From the NCBI RefSeq assembly GCF_000004195.4, contig NC_030678.2, forward strand, positions 75,885,404 through 75,949,403: a stretch of DNA of 64,000 nucleotides, in the 5' to 3' direction. Each line of letters starts with the position of its first letter. Within the stretch, counting starts at the first letter, position 1. Shown piece by piece: positions 13,402 to 25,071 of the stretch. The stretch is from Xenopus tropicalis. Taxonomy: Eukaryota; Chordata; Amphibia; Anura; Pipidae. A program made the position numbers and the translations under genes. Below the pieces are notes generated by a model. That model had not been told where the DNA came from, made no database searches, and saw only the letters and a program-made list of their open reading frames with translations.

Positions 13402-13860
13402 GGGGCTGATTTACTTACCCACGAACGGGTCGAATGGAGTCCGATTGCGTTTTTTTCGTAATGATCGGTATTTTGCGATTTTTTCGTATGTTTTGCGATT
13501 TTTTCGGATTCTTTACGAATTTTTCGTTACCAATATGATTTTTGCGTAAAAACGCGAGTTTTCCTATCCATTACGAAAGTTGCGTAAAAAGTTGCGCATT
13601 TTTCGTAGCGTTAAAACTTACGCGAAAAATGCGCAACTTTTCGCGTAAGTTTTAACGCTACGAAAAATGCGCAACTTTTTACGCAACTTTCGTAATGGAT
13701 ACGAAAAACTCGCGTTTTTACGCAAAAATCGTATTGGTAACGAAAAATTCGTAAAGAATCCGAAAAAATCGCAAAACATACGAAAAAGTCGCAAAATGTT
13801 CGTTTTCAAGTCGGAACTTTTCCAATTCGGGTCGGATTCGTGGGTTAGTAAATCAGCCCC
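13402..13860. mobile_element. PIF/Harbinger-type palindromic MITE, copy 1
   Basis: The element is almost one large inverted repeat about 459 bp long. Both ends read GGGGCTGATTTACT followed by ACCCACGAA, and TAA flanks each side as a 3 bp target duplication. The arms are rich in CG dinucleotides, with repeated TTTTTCG / CGAAAAA and TTGCGTAAAA steps, unlike the CpG-poor surroundings. A copy at 39.6 kb is nearly identical. Open frames inside it are by-products of the palindrome. Confidence 0.85.
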
Positions 13861-13863
13861 TAA

Positions 13864-14146
13864 AAGTATGGGACCAGTTATCTAGAATGCTCGGGACCTG
13901 GGGTTTTCCAGATAAGGGATCTTTCCATAATTTGGATCTCCATACCTTTAATCTACCAAAAAAAAAAAATTTGAACATTAAACAAACCCAATAGGATTGT
14001 TTTGCCACCAATGTGGATTTAGGCAGCTTAGTCTGGATCAAGAGAAAAAGATCATTTTTAAAAATGGAGTCTATGGGAAATGGCCCTTTCGTAATTAAAA
14101 ACTTTCTGGATAATGTCTTTCCAGATAAAGGATGCCATACCCCTAT
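13864..14146. repeat. ACAGGTATGG-type interspersed repeat, abutting the palindromic MITE
   Basis: Starting AAGTATGGGACCAGTTATCT and ending GATGCCATACCCC, it has the family's GGGACCTGGGGTTTTCCAGA and CCATAATTTGGATCTCC segments. The Harbinger palindrome lies directly beside it, so that insertion may have disrupted this element's left terminus. Confidence 0.65.
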
Positions 14147-15082
14147 TACAAGTTCATCTTTTGGTTTCTAAAAGAGCAACAAAAACAAACAGAAACCCAA
14201 GCAAATGTATTATTAAGGGGGTGTTCATTCAACTTATTCAAGTCTTTGCTAAGCTATTTGTTAGCTCTGGGGTTTTATGCAGTGCCCATGCCACGATGGG
14301 ATAAGAACTCATCAATAGTACTACTGCATTTCCAGTGGAAATCCAGAAAGTTGAATTATACAACACGCTAAGATACTTTTGCCTGAGACCAGTCTAGAAA
14401 CAGTAGTTGCTATCTTTTCGATGATAACCTGTGATAATAACATTGGAAAGCCAACATATTGCTCTGTAGAGGCTAAACAAGCAATCCTTGGGTTTTCTGC
14501 TTATGTTTAATTTCAGCTTACCACTTTCTAATGCTTGCATGATTTATCAAATGCTTTCGTAGAATTTCACATTTTATGTCTGTTTATTTAATCATCTCTT
14601 TAGCCAAGCTCAAGGTCATGACATTTCTTCAGCTATGAAATTGTAGCCGAAAATAATCCAAAACCAGAAAACAAGTTAGTGGAAAAGGTATACAAGCTGA
14701 GACTAGTAAACCTAGTCTGCTGCAAGTTCTGAAAGGGGACTTGAAATTGTTCTAGACCAGTGCTGTCCAACTGGCGGCCCTCAACCCCCCTCTGTGTGGC
14801 CCCCCACCTGTCTGGCTGCTTTGATGTCTTAACTTTGTGTTACCTTTAAATGGTATCAGTACTGAGATTAACTGGCCCCCTGCATGGTTCTCACCTCAGA
14901 TTCAGGTTGTAATCCCCCTGTATTGTTTAAACATGTAATCCCCTGTACTGTTCGCACCTTTTAAATCCTGCATTGTTCACCCCCTGCAGTGTTCACCCCT
15001 CAGGCTCAGGCTATAATCACCCACATTGTTCACCTCTTCACACCTCAGACATTGTATGTGCTGCCTGGCCTATGCTGTCTGT

Positions 15083-15530
15083 GTATAGGCAGCATAGGGT
15101 AGGCAGAGTATGGCACATAGGCAGCATAGGGCAGGGAGGGTATGGCATCCACAGGCAGCATAGGACAGGCAGAGTATGGCACACACAGGCAGCATAGGGC
15201 AGGGTGAGTATGGCACACACAGGCAGCATAGGGCAGGCAGAGCATGGCACACACAGGCAGGGTAGGGCTGAGTATTGCACACACAGGCAGCATAGGGTAG
15301 GGAGAGTATGGCGCACACACAGGCAGCATATGTCAGGCAGAGCATGGCACACACAGGCAGAGTAGGGCTGAGTATTGCACACACAGGCAGCATAGGGCAG
15401 AGTATGGCACACACAGGCAGCATAGGGCAGGCAGAGTATGGCACACACAGGCAGCATAGGAAAGGCAGAGTGCTGTCTGTGTGTGCCATACTCTGCCTAC
15501 CCTATGCTGCCTGTGGGAGGTGAACCTGGC
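15083..15530. repeat. Minisatellite inside hAT copy A
   Basis: About a dozen imperfect repeats of roughly 26-40 bp are built on GGCAGCATAGGGCAGG and CAGAGTATGGCACACA. Single units vary between AGTATGGC and AGCATGGC and between AGCATAGG and AGGGTAGG. The right end (about 15470-15530) turns into the inverted orientation (TGTGTGTGCCATACTCTGCC), making a hairpin. The Cys/Pro-rich open frames through it are translations of the repeat, not genes. Confidence 0.9.
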
Positions 15531-15696
15531 AGGGGTTTGTTCTGGGAGTTTGATAGCAGTTGGAAATAGCCATTAAATGGTCCCTAAGGTGTGTAATTAT
15601 ATGCTGGGGGTTGCTGTGATATCCACAGGGGAGGAGGAGGAGGCATATGGATTTAAGGGTGTGTCTTAATATGACATAATATAATTCTTTAACATA

Positions 15697-17313
15697 CAGT
15701 GGTGTGAAAAACTATTTGCCCCCTTCCTGATTTCTTATTCTTTTGCATGTTTGTCACACAAAATGTTTCTGCTCATCAAACACATTTAACTGTTAGTCAA
15801 AGATAACACAAGTAAACACAAAATGCAGTTTTTAAATGAGGGTTTTTATTATTTAGGGAGAAAAAAATCCAAACCTACATGGCCCTGTGTGAAAAAGTAA
15901 TTGCCCCCTGAACCTAATAACTGGTTGGGCCACCCTTAGCAGCAATAACTGCAATCAAGCGTTTGCAATAACTTGCAACGAGTCTTTTACAGCGCTCTGG
16001 AGGAATTTTGGCCCACTCATCTTTGCAGAATTGTTGTAATTCAGCTTTATTTGAGGGTTTTCTAGCATGAACCGCCTTTTTAAGGTCATGCCACAACATC
16101 TCAATAGGATTCAGGTCAGGACTTTGACTAGGCCACTCCAAAGTCTTCATTTTGTTTTTCTTCAGCCATTCAGAGGTGGATTTGCTGGTGTGTTTTGGGT
16201 CATTGTCCTGCTGTAGCACCCAAGATCGCTTCAGCTTGAGTTGACGAACAGATGGCCGGACATTCTCCTTCAGGATTTTTTGGTAGACAGTAGAATTCAT
16301 GGTTCCATCTATCACAGCAAGCCTTCCAGGTCCTGAAGCAGCAAAACAACCCCAGACCATCACACTACCACCACCATATTTTACTGTTGGTATGATGTTC
16401 TTTTTCTGAAATGCTGTGTTACTTTTACGTCAGATGTAACAGGACACGCACCTTCCAAAAAGTTCAACTTTTGTCTCGTCGGTCCACAAGGTATTTTCCC
16501 AAAAGTCTTGGCAATCATTGAGATGTTTTTTAGCAAAATTGAGACGAGCCTTAATGTTCTTTTTGCTCAAAAGTGGTTTGCGCCTTGGAAATCTGCCATG
16601 CAGGCCGTTTTTGCCCAGTCTCTTTCTTATGGTGGAGTCGTGAACACTGACCTTAATTGAGGCAAGTGAGGCCTGCAGTTCTTTAGGTTGTCCTGGGGTC
16701 TTTTGTGGCCTCTCGGATGAGTTGTCTCTGCGCTCTTGGGGTAATTTTGGTCGGCCGGCCACTCCTGGGAAGGTTCACCACTGTTCCATGTTTTTGCCAT
16801 TTGTGGATAATGGCTCTCACTGTGGTTCGCTGGAGTCCCAAAGCTTTAGAAATGGCTTTCTAACCTTTACCAGACTGATAGATCTCAATTACTTTTGTTC
16901 TCATTTGTTCCTCAATTTCTTTGGATCTTGGCATGATGTCTAGCTTTTGAGGTGCTTTTGGTCTACTTCTCTGTGTCAGGTAGCTCCTATTTAAGTGATT
17001 TCTTGATTGAAACAGGTGTGGCAGTAATCAGGCCTGGGGGTGACTACAGAAATTAAACTCAGGTGTGATAAACCACAGTTAAGTTATTTTTTAACAAGGG
17101 GTGCAATCACTTTTTCACACAGGGCCATGTAGATTTGGAGTTTTTTTTCTCCCTTAATAACGTAAACCTTCATTTAAAAACTGCATTTTGTGTTCAATTA
17201 TGTTATCTTTGACTAATAGTTAACGGTTTTTGATGAGCAGAAACATTTAAGTGTGACAAACATGCAAAAGAATAAGAAATCAGGAAGGGGGCAAATAGTT
17301 TTTCACACCACTG
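15697..17313 (-). mobile_element. Tc1/mariner-type transposon nested in hAT copy A
   Basis: The 1,617 bp element is flanked by TA (15695-15696 and 17314-17315). Both ends read CAGTGGTGTGAAAAACTATT inward, and the inverted repeats extend for about 210 bp. The inner part of each arm (CTGTGTGAAAAAGTAATTGC at the left) resembles the outer tip, an IR/DR layout as in Sleeping Beauty-like Tc1 elements. It carries one degenerate transposase gene on the minus strand. Confidence 0.93.
15914..16934 (-). pseudogene. Tc1-like transposase, inactivated
   Basis: The reading frame begins MPRSKEIEEQMRTKVIEIYQ at 16934, typical of the helix-turn-helix start of Tc1 transposases, and covers about the usual 340 codons. 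A TAG interrupts just after SGKG (near 16863). A small deletion near 16680 (the expected TTSKELQ region) shifts the frame. A TGA after GRCVSCYI (near 16430) is followed in frame by RKSNTAFQKKNIIPTVKYGG. Catalytic DDE landmarks survive in pieces: WTDETKVELFG, VLQQDNDPKHTSK and SPDLNPIEMLWHDL, with the last Asp/Glu spacing expected of the DD34E type. With two stops and a frameshift it cannot make active enzyme. Confidence 0.93.
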
Positions 17314-17758
17314 TATGAATGATGGTTGATATCCCTGCAGCGACCATTGTGATAAAATGGGTGTGGTTTGAAGCGGGTGTGGTTTAAAATGGGGGCGTGG
17401 CCAAAACTGGCTTCCATTAGCGGCCCTCCACCATGTATGCGAGAGAAATTCCGGCCCTCGGCCCTGCAGAAGTTGGACAGCACTGTTCTAGACCATTGGA
17501 GCTATCGACTTGCTCTGAGTCCTGAAACTCCCTGGCCAACGCTCCTTTACAGTGATGTAGGACTGCACAATAGTTGTCTCTACTTGGAGGTGTAATAGTA
17601 GAGGGTATCATGTTATGGTTGCATAACAACTACTCTTGTCCTGCTCCTGTCTGAACCTTGCATACTTGAACATTGTACGCAAACCATAGAAAATGCAAAA
17701 AATAACACTTGTGGGCTAACTAATTGAATAGTTCTCTTTTAGAATGATCCCTTTAAGG

Positions 17759-18067
17759 CAGGGATCCCCAACCAGTGGCTCGGGGGCAACATGTTTCTCA
17801 CCACCCCCTTTGATGTTGCTCCCAGTGGCCTCAAATTAGGTGCCCATTTTTTAATTTCTGGTTTGGAGGCAAGTTTTGGAAGCCCAGAGACACAGTTTTT
17901 CTCCAAGCAGAGTCTCCTGCAGGCCACCAGTCCACATGGGGCTACCAAATAACCAATCACAGCCCTTATTTGGCATCCCCAAAGAACTTTTTCCATGTGT
18001 CTGTGGCTTACCAACACTTTTTACAAATAAGTGTGGCTCAAGAGTAATAAAAGGTTGGGAATCCCTG
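17759..18067. mobile_element. hAT-type MITE
   Basis: It begins CAGGGATCCCCAACC and ends GGTTGGGAATCCCTG, an inverted repeat with few mismatches. The 8 bp flanks, CTTTAAGG and TTTTAGGG, agree at 6 of 8 places and are probably a decayed target duplication. The interior (GGCTCGGGGGCAACATG, GTGTGGCTCAAGAG) is of the non-autonomous hAT kind. No transposase is seen. Confidence 0.75.
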
Positions 18068-18382
18068 TTTTAGGGCACCATTGACACTGTGTTATTCTGC
18101 AAAGTCCTTTGTTCTAATTTCTAAAAAAAAATCCTTATCCCAATATCAAAAGACTGTGTAAAGAACCTTACAATGGTCACTTAAAATTCTGCATATTTCT
18201 GTGTAATTGTTGGAGTATTTGTTTCAACCCCTGTACTGTTGCCGAAGTTCTAACTTTTTGTAATCTGGACTTACCAGATATTGATCTTCTGTTTTGAACA
18301 TTACACTTTTGCAGTAAAATTAAATAAGTTTCTGAAAAACTAATTAATTTATTTTTGTGCAATGGGTATATGCAATGGGTCT

Positions 18383-18437
18383 GTGCATGAACATATGTGT
18401 GCATGTGTGTGTATGTGTTTGAGTCTGTGTGTATGAA
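18383..18437. repeat. Imperfect GT-rich simple repeat
   Basis: Runs of GTGTGTGT and TGTGTGTATG make an imperfect dinucleotide/tetranucleotide tract. An A-rich tract with isolated T bases follows at 18539-18570. Confidence 0.8.
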
Positions 18438-21400
18438 TGTTTGTGTCCAAATTACCTTTGCAACCAAAAATAACCAAAGTTTTTTGGCTGTTGGGTTCAC
18501 TGATCCTCATTTGAAAGCTGGAAAGATGAGCAAATGATTAAAAAAAAAAAAATAAAAAAAAAAAAATAAATTAAGACCAACCAAAAAGTTGCAAGGGACT
18601 GGCCAATCTATAATCTTATCCAGTATATACTAATAATATCTCAAAATGTAGACTAATTACAGATAAATGGTTAGAGAGAACTATAAGAAGGGTAACAAAT
18701 AATGGTTGCGCTTAGCATTTCCCAACATAAACTAACTTACCGCTAAAGTAAATGTGTATTTTGTGGCCACAGTGGTCTTAGTGACTGCAAGTGTAGAAAG
18801 GAGGGACTGTACATTTTCTTTTTGCAAAGCGCACTTGGATGAAAACCTTGAATACACAAAGCATGCTACAATGATGTAGTAGAGAGTAAAGAACCAGAGT
18901 AGATGAGTATTTCAAGACCAGATGTTACACTGCAGCCACTCACAAGAGACACCAACAAATATGAAGATTTACTCTGCAGTTAAGACTATATAACTAATCA
19001 GGATAACTGAACAAAGGAATAAATATACCAGTTTAATGGTTATGTTTATTGTCACAACCATTTGCTGATTTGAACTAAAAGGTCAATGTGCAAAAATGGA
19101 AATCACTGAGATTGTGGAAACTAAGGTCAGCAAATGGCTTTTTAATTGATGTTGCTGACTCTTAACAGTAAAAGTTCACTGAAGTCTATTAGATCCTAAT
19201 GGTAAATATCAGTAACACTTGCACAGGATAGAGTTGATAGTTTTGCATTATTAATCCTTCCCTTTCAAAAGTACAGGCCTTTAAGTTCAAACATTTCTTT
19301 AGGGATTCTCAGTCATTTACAATAACATCATGATGAAAGTTATTGCCTTGTATTACAATGGCCTTTCAGTTTAACAGACAGCTGGTTTTACATATTAGAA
19401 CATTTAACAACCTAGATGCCAAATAATCTATAATCCCGCTTAATCTGACACAGAGGTGGGGAAAGGACAGAAGCATATTGCCAATTGTAAAATGTGGAAA
19501 ATGGATGGTAAAGACTGACAAAGGCATTATGTGATATTTAACCCACTCATCTCTTAATAAAAGTCATGTTGTGGGGTGAGGGGAGCAAAGTATGTGCTAT
19601 TTTTTTTCTTTGTTTGTTTTTAATCTGTCTCAACAAAAGTTTTCATTAGGCAGGCCATCTCCATATCATTTTTTTTTCCTGCCTGGGGCCCCATGCTATT
19701 TCTATGCAAATAACAACCTTGTGGTTTATATTTTATTATTTCTACAGGAGCTGCAGTGACATGACCTAAGATGTGTGTGCGGTGTATTGAGAGCAGGAGA
19801 GAGAGAGCAAAAGAGAGAGGGAGAAACAGAGCGAGTGCTCAGTGAGGTGTAAAAAAATATTGTCAGGAGTGAAAGAATAAAAAAAAATGTGCAGGGATAA
19901 TGTGTTTATTTCAACCCCCCCTCCCCTTGTCCTCTCTCCACCCCCTCCTCCTTCCTTTCCATGCTAGGAAGCACCTTTTAAAATTCATTGGACGTCAGGC
20001 GATCATGCACAATCCATATGCTTTCACTTTATCATTTGCATTTTATGCCTCCTGGCTTTTGATGTGCTGATACGTTTGATGCAGCCAGTAGAGGTGCATT
20101 ATTATTATTTCCGTTTTTAAGGGGGTCAGCAGGTTCACCACAAAAAAAAACAAACAAAAGGGGGAAGATGGGAGAACAAAATCTGGATGTGTTCCAGCCC
20201 CTACGTTTATTGAGGGGTAGTGCATTGTAAACCAGTATAGCTAAAGTAAAGATTAAGTCCAAATAACACAAGAATCAACAGAAAAGTATGAAAATACACA
20301 TTTACTCTAGGCCATATACTTATGTATACTATACATATAAGCAGAACACAGAGATCTTGTGCTTTTCCCATTCCACTTCATAGCCTAAAGTGCACATTTT
20401 CTTTCCTTATGTAAACCAATATGTGATGTTGCCTAAGGTTTTTAGAGAAAAAACTATTCTAGTAACTAGGGAAATGATAATAGAGAGAATCCTTTGGCAA
20501 AAAATCACTGCTAATCACTGGAGTTCATATAGCCATAAGGTCATTGTACCTATGTAACAATTACCACACAATATAAAATCACATAAGTAATCCTGCAATG
20601 TACGCAAAAGAGACAAATGAACACACGGTTACTCTCAGAGGACAGTTAATTGCATCACGTAATAGCCAAGTGTGTAGAATTCAAAGAATATATACGAAGA
20701 ACTGAAACCAGACAAAGCAAAACCGTTTTCATACTAATGAAACCTATAAATCCTTTCACAGGGCATAAAACTGGACTTGGACCTGAAATGCACGCAACTG
20801 AGTGGCGGCTTAATGACAGCATAAAAAATATTCTCATCTCTGATCAACTTGCATCATAGAAATGTACATTGCTGTGAATAAGTTGGGTGTCTCTCTCTCT
20901 CTCCCAGAACAGTAACAAATAGCAAATTCATTTTCCTGTGGTTAGGGTTTGCAGCCACAAAAATTACATTTAAAAAATAACCATTTATGTTGGGATAGCT
21001 AATGTTTTTTTTTCAAATACATACAGGTTTTACTTGGTGCCACTGCACCAATAAAATTAGTCGTAATTATGAATACCAAAAGTAAAGCAAGTTTACAGAC
21101 TGAAACACAAAAGAAATATAATTCCTTTCTAAAAGGGCTTATAAACTAGATGGGATATTTCTACTACATGGTATCTCTTTTACAGGCTCAGCATTGAGTT
21201 TACAGGTCCTCATGCTATTATTATGGCTTTTGAGAGGTCATTTTTTGCATTTGTTACATACATTTTATTTGTTATTAATGTCTAGGTACCCCTGCTGATA
21301 GGTTTTGAAGGGTAGAATCTGAGATCCAATTCTGATACAGTGTACCAATTTAATAAAAAGGTTCAGAAGTGCCATCTCCTCCAGATTTTAATGTATTCAC

Positions 21401-21547
21401 TTTCACTTCCAAGGATGTTTGCTTTCTGATTTTAAACAGTACAGTGAAAGCGCAGAGCTGGTTTGTTACCTTAAGCTACTAAACTAAACTATAATAGAAA
21501 GTCCAAGGCTTGCCTTAGAATTAAAAACATTGATTGACTAAGCCACA

Positions 21548-21724
21548 TATGTCAAACACAAGGCCGGCGGTCCGAATTCGGTCCGCCTGGCTGCTTTATG
21601 TGGCCCTTGGTGAGTGTGTCTGACCATCCAGCGTGATCCACTTCCATCTCAATAAAAAATTCGGCCCAGAGCATAGCCTGTGTTAGATTTTGGCCACCTT
21701 ATGTGATTGAGTTTGACACCCCTG
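21548..21724. mobile_element. hAT-type short MITE (TGTCAAACAC type), degraded
   Basis: The left end contains TGTCAAACACAAGGCC and the right end is GATTGAGTTTGACACCCCTGG. The right end, reverse-complemented, begins CCAGGGGTGTCAAACTCAAT, the familiar end of a widespread non-autonomous hAT family. The interior GGTCCGCCTGGCTGC and TGTGGCCC are shared in character with the hAT copies at 14.8 and 62.4 kb. I cannot define a target duplication. Confidence 0.6.
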
Positions 21725-22032
21725 GAAGTTAATATTCTACTTTCATACTTCTCGATAAACAAAGTTTCCTGCCTCCTTCCAGTCTAGCTGGGGCTTGCCA
21801 AATAAGATACAGCAGTCTAAAATTCCTTTCTACTTTTGTCACAATACAGCCACCATGTGATATGGAAAATTAAGGGAATATAGAGTATAATATACCCTCC
21901 TTCTGTAATTTTAAAGTTAACAAGGAGTTCTGTGACCACATAATATGCACTGTGCTTTTGGTAGACATATTATTTACATAACCTGTATTAGTGCACTGCT
22001 ATGGGCATTAACGTGGGAAAGCACCTATAGTA

Positions 22033-22319
22033 ATACAGATATGGGATCCTTTATCCAGAAACTGATTATCTAGAAATCTCCGAATTATGGGAAGGCCATG
22101 TCCAATAGAGTCCATTATGGGAAACAATTCATTATTTTTTTATTTTTTTTGGACGATTCCTTTTTTTCTCTGTAATAATAAAAGAGTACCATGTACTCGA
22201 TGGCAGCTGAACTGCATGAATCCATATTTGTAGCAAAACGATCATATTGGGTTAAAGGACTTAAGGAATGGAGGTCCAAATTATGGAACAATCCCTTATG
22301 CAGAAAGCATATATTTGTA
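22033..22319. repeat. ACAGGTATGG-type interspersed repeat
   Basis: It starts ATACAGATATGGGATCC followed by TTATCCAGAAACTG, and ends with CCCTTATGCAGAAAGC and ATATTTGTA in inverted sense. The internal AATTATGGGAAGGCC and CCATGTACTCGATG blocks recur in the truncated copy at 55.7 kb. Confidence 0.7.
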
Positions 22320-22611
22320 CTGTGTGACTGCCCCTTTCATTTACAATGATTTAAGTTACAGTGTGATTAATTGTATTGTAGAGATTATAAAATAAAACAT
22401 TACTGTATCCATTTACCTTTTATAATCTTCCCAAAAAACTACTAATAACCTGGGAGGAAAACTCTATAGCTGCAATGTATTATTTCTAAAACGGCAACAG
22501 AGGTGTAAAAGTGTAGCCATTAGTGTTCCTTTACACAGCATTGCTGTGCTCTGCACTTCCCATTGGATTAAAGATTGCGCCAATTGGTTGCCAGGGCTGG
22601 TTATATTTGGG

Positions 22612-23561
22612 TACAGGTATAGGATCCCTTGTCTGGAATGCACGGGACCTGGTCTATTCCGGATAAGGGTTTTTTCCGTAATTCAGAGCACTTTTACCAG
22701 TTTGTTTAAAAGTTGGGAAAAAAACACAGTATTTTGACAACAACAGCTTTTATTTGAATAATGTATAGCCCCTTCTGCAACACTCCTATTGCAAATGGCC
22801 AGGGGTTTGGGCATAGTGATTGCAGAGTAGTTTCAGAATATCCTAAATTTTTCAGTGCCACCAAAAACACATTGAGAAACTAAACATTTTGACATAAGAA
22901 TAATTAAGTCATGGATGGTACTGCTGCCATTTCTGCACCAATATAAATGGGTATGTTTAACAACAGGGAAAAATATCTTTGTCAGGCTGAGGAATTGGGG
23001 CAACAATTAAACATGGTAAGTGGGGGTGTTTCAGTTTTCAGTGCATAACCAGGGTCCTTTGCACCTACATGCCTCCATCCCTGCAAGCCCTTAGCTTGAT
23101 TGAAAAGGTACCGGTACTCAGCTATGTTGTGTAAGGCTGGGTCACACACTTAAATTATCAGGGGGGGAGAAGCAGAGACCAAAAGTCAGTCAACTAACAG
23201 TAAATTAAAAGCATCTTACAGGTGAGCGAGTGGGAGGCTGTAACCCTTGACCTGCAGCTCCAACGCACAGCTAGGAAGACAGCTTCTTGTGGCAGCGGGG
23301 AACCGGAAGTCAGCGCATACCACAAGAAACTGGGGGAGTTTAACATCGGTAAAAGTTCTCTGCTTGTTCGCATGTTAAAAGGTTACTGAACATGCGATGG
23401 CTTTACTCATTAAAGGATTAAATGTCCGGATTTTGGAGCGGATTGCCGGATCTTTTTTTTTTGAGAGACCAGATGCCGGATTTTGGAGCGGGCCCCCCAG
23501 AATGCCGGTTTTTGGAGCGTGCCGGATATTGGGACGCCGGATAAAGGGTCCAATACCTGTA
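22612..23561. repeat. Longer ACAGGTAT-type element with CpG-rich tandem motif
   Basis: It begins TACAGGTATAGGATCCC and ends AAGGGTCCAATACCTGTA, so the ends are inverted copies of one another. About 950 bp lie between them. Near the right end the motif GCCGGATTTTGGAGCG is repeated three to four times with drift (23420-23530). The interior at 23140-23340 is less AT-rich than its surroundings. No coding capacity is recognised. Confidence 0.65.
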
Positions 23562-25071
23562 TTTCAAAATATTAAATTCAATCATATTTTCAACAATTCC
23601 AGCACTTCCAGCACAAGCCACAATCAACGCAGAAAAGCCCAATAACTAGCTTACTGATATTTACATATTCAGGTGGCTTCATTTACACTGCATCTACTGC
23701 ATTCCCTTTCAGTTGCCTCAGTTATATTATTATTATATTAGCTGTTTATAAATTACTATTGTTAAGGTTGACATAAACAGCCAACCTTTTGTTTTTGCTG
23801 TTACTTATTGTAAAATAAAAGGCAAGTGCCATATTTTTAGCTTATGTGTACCTTGGCCTAAAATGGTCTACTTCACCTTCACTGCTTCTCTGAAAATCAA
23901 TGGAGGCAAAATGTGCTGTGACAAAAATATTTCCAATTATAAGCTCAGGGAAGAAGCCTACTACTTAGCTGGCAATGCATAACATGGAATTCAGAAAAAT
24001 CAAAACTTGTATATTCTTAAATTTGCAGTCAGTAAGTGCCTATTTTCTACTTTTATTGATATGCTACAGACAGGCAAATGGCATTTACACTTCAGAACTC
24101 TGGTATGCGTTGCGTTTTAGTTCTTTATTTCTGTCTCATCTTGGGTATTCAAATATGCACACTTTCAGAGGTGTTTTGTGCTGCTACAAGTGAACTGTTT
24201 TGCCATCAAAGAGATAATGTGAGCAATTTGAAAAACAACATAGGGCTTTTCATGCCTAACACATTAACCTAAAACAACCCAAACAGCTATAAAATATGAA
24301 GGAACACATTCTCAGATGTAAAAACACAATGATATCATTCTCCATTTTCTCACCACTCTTCACATAATTACAAACCTAGAAAGAAGCCAGCGCTTCAGGT
24401 TTTGTAGAACCAACAAGGGAACCATCTGAAAATTTTTTTAAACAATGATTATATGGAATACTTAAGCACTAGGACATCCCGAAACATTCTGTAAATCTAT
24501 AAAGATTAGTGCAAAGTGCAGACTTTATTATAATTAGTTCCAGGAGCCTTATTTCTGCTGCCTGTTTATGACACTTGGTCTCAAGTTATTTTGCTGTGTT
24601 ATCAGGTGCCCAATTCTATAAACAGTTTTCTTTAACCCCCTCTAAAGTTAACTTTCTCTGCGACCAGTTTTATGGCTCTGTGAAAGGTTACTTTGCTCAG
24701 ATCAAATGTAATCACTGAGGACCTAGTTAAACTGTGACATTGCTACGTGACAGACTGGTACCAAAATTCAGTGCTAAATTGCATTGCTTTGCAATCTGTT
24801 ATAATGAGATGTGAACATATTGCTCCCTAGTTAGGTACATTAATATGCTGCATTACAATGCTTCTATTCCAACACATTAACACATAAGTTTATATTCCAA
24901 AGCTCTAACACATAGGAATCAGGGGCTAAAACCACTGAGAAACTAGACTAAAAACAAGTATGTTGTATTACTAACAAAAGCTTAGTCTAAAACATTACAT
25001 TCTTCCAAATGCTCATTAACAGTGTGTGGTTCTGAATATCCACAGAAAGAAGAGCTTTGAGACCCAAATAC

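Larger units (their letters stand above)
14758..17485. mobile_element. hAT-type element, copy A (2.7 kb, carries a minisatellite and a nested Tc1)
   Basis: The terminal inverted repeats are CAGTGCTGTCCAACT at the left and AGTTGGACAGCACTG at the right. An exact 8 bp target duplication, TTCTAGAC, occurs at 14750-14757 and 17486-17493. Eight-base duplications and CAGTG-type ends are diagnostic of the hAT superfamily. The interior holds GC-rich ends (CGGCCC-rich), a tandem repeat at 15083-15530 and a Tc1 insertion at 15697-17313; no hAT transposase is visible, so it is non-autonomous. Copy B at 62444-63314 lies in the opposite orientation and lacks the Tc1. Confidence 0.88.

Noticed and set aside
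13618..13885. Open frames in both strands of the Harbinger palindromes (also at 39.6-40.1 and 61.0-61.4 kb)
   Set aside because: They arise from the low-stop palindromic repeat and are mirror images of each other.
15038..15489. Cys/Pro-rich open frames up to 139 codons in three frames
   Set aside because: They are translations of the minisatellite unit and repeat the same short peptide in every frame; there is no start context or conserved domain.
15083..15530. CRISPR-like array
   Set aside because: Repeats are imperfect, units are directly tandem without unique spacers of even length, and the setting is a vertebrate intron inside a transposon.
20890..20905. CT-repeat as a splice or promoter element
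   Set aside because: Short simple repeat with no exon next to it.
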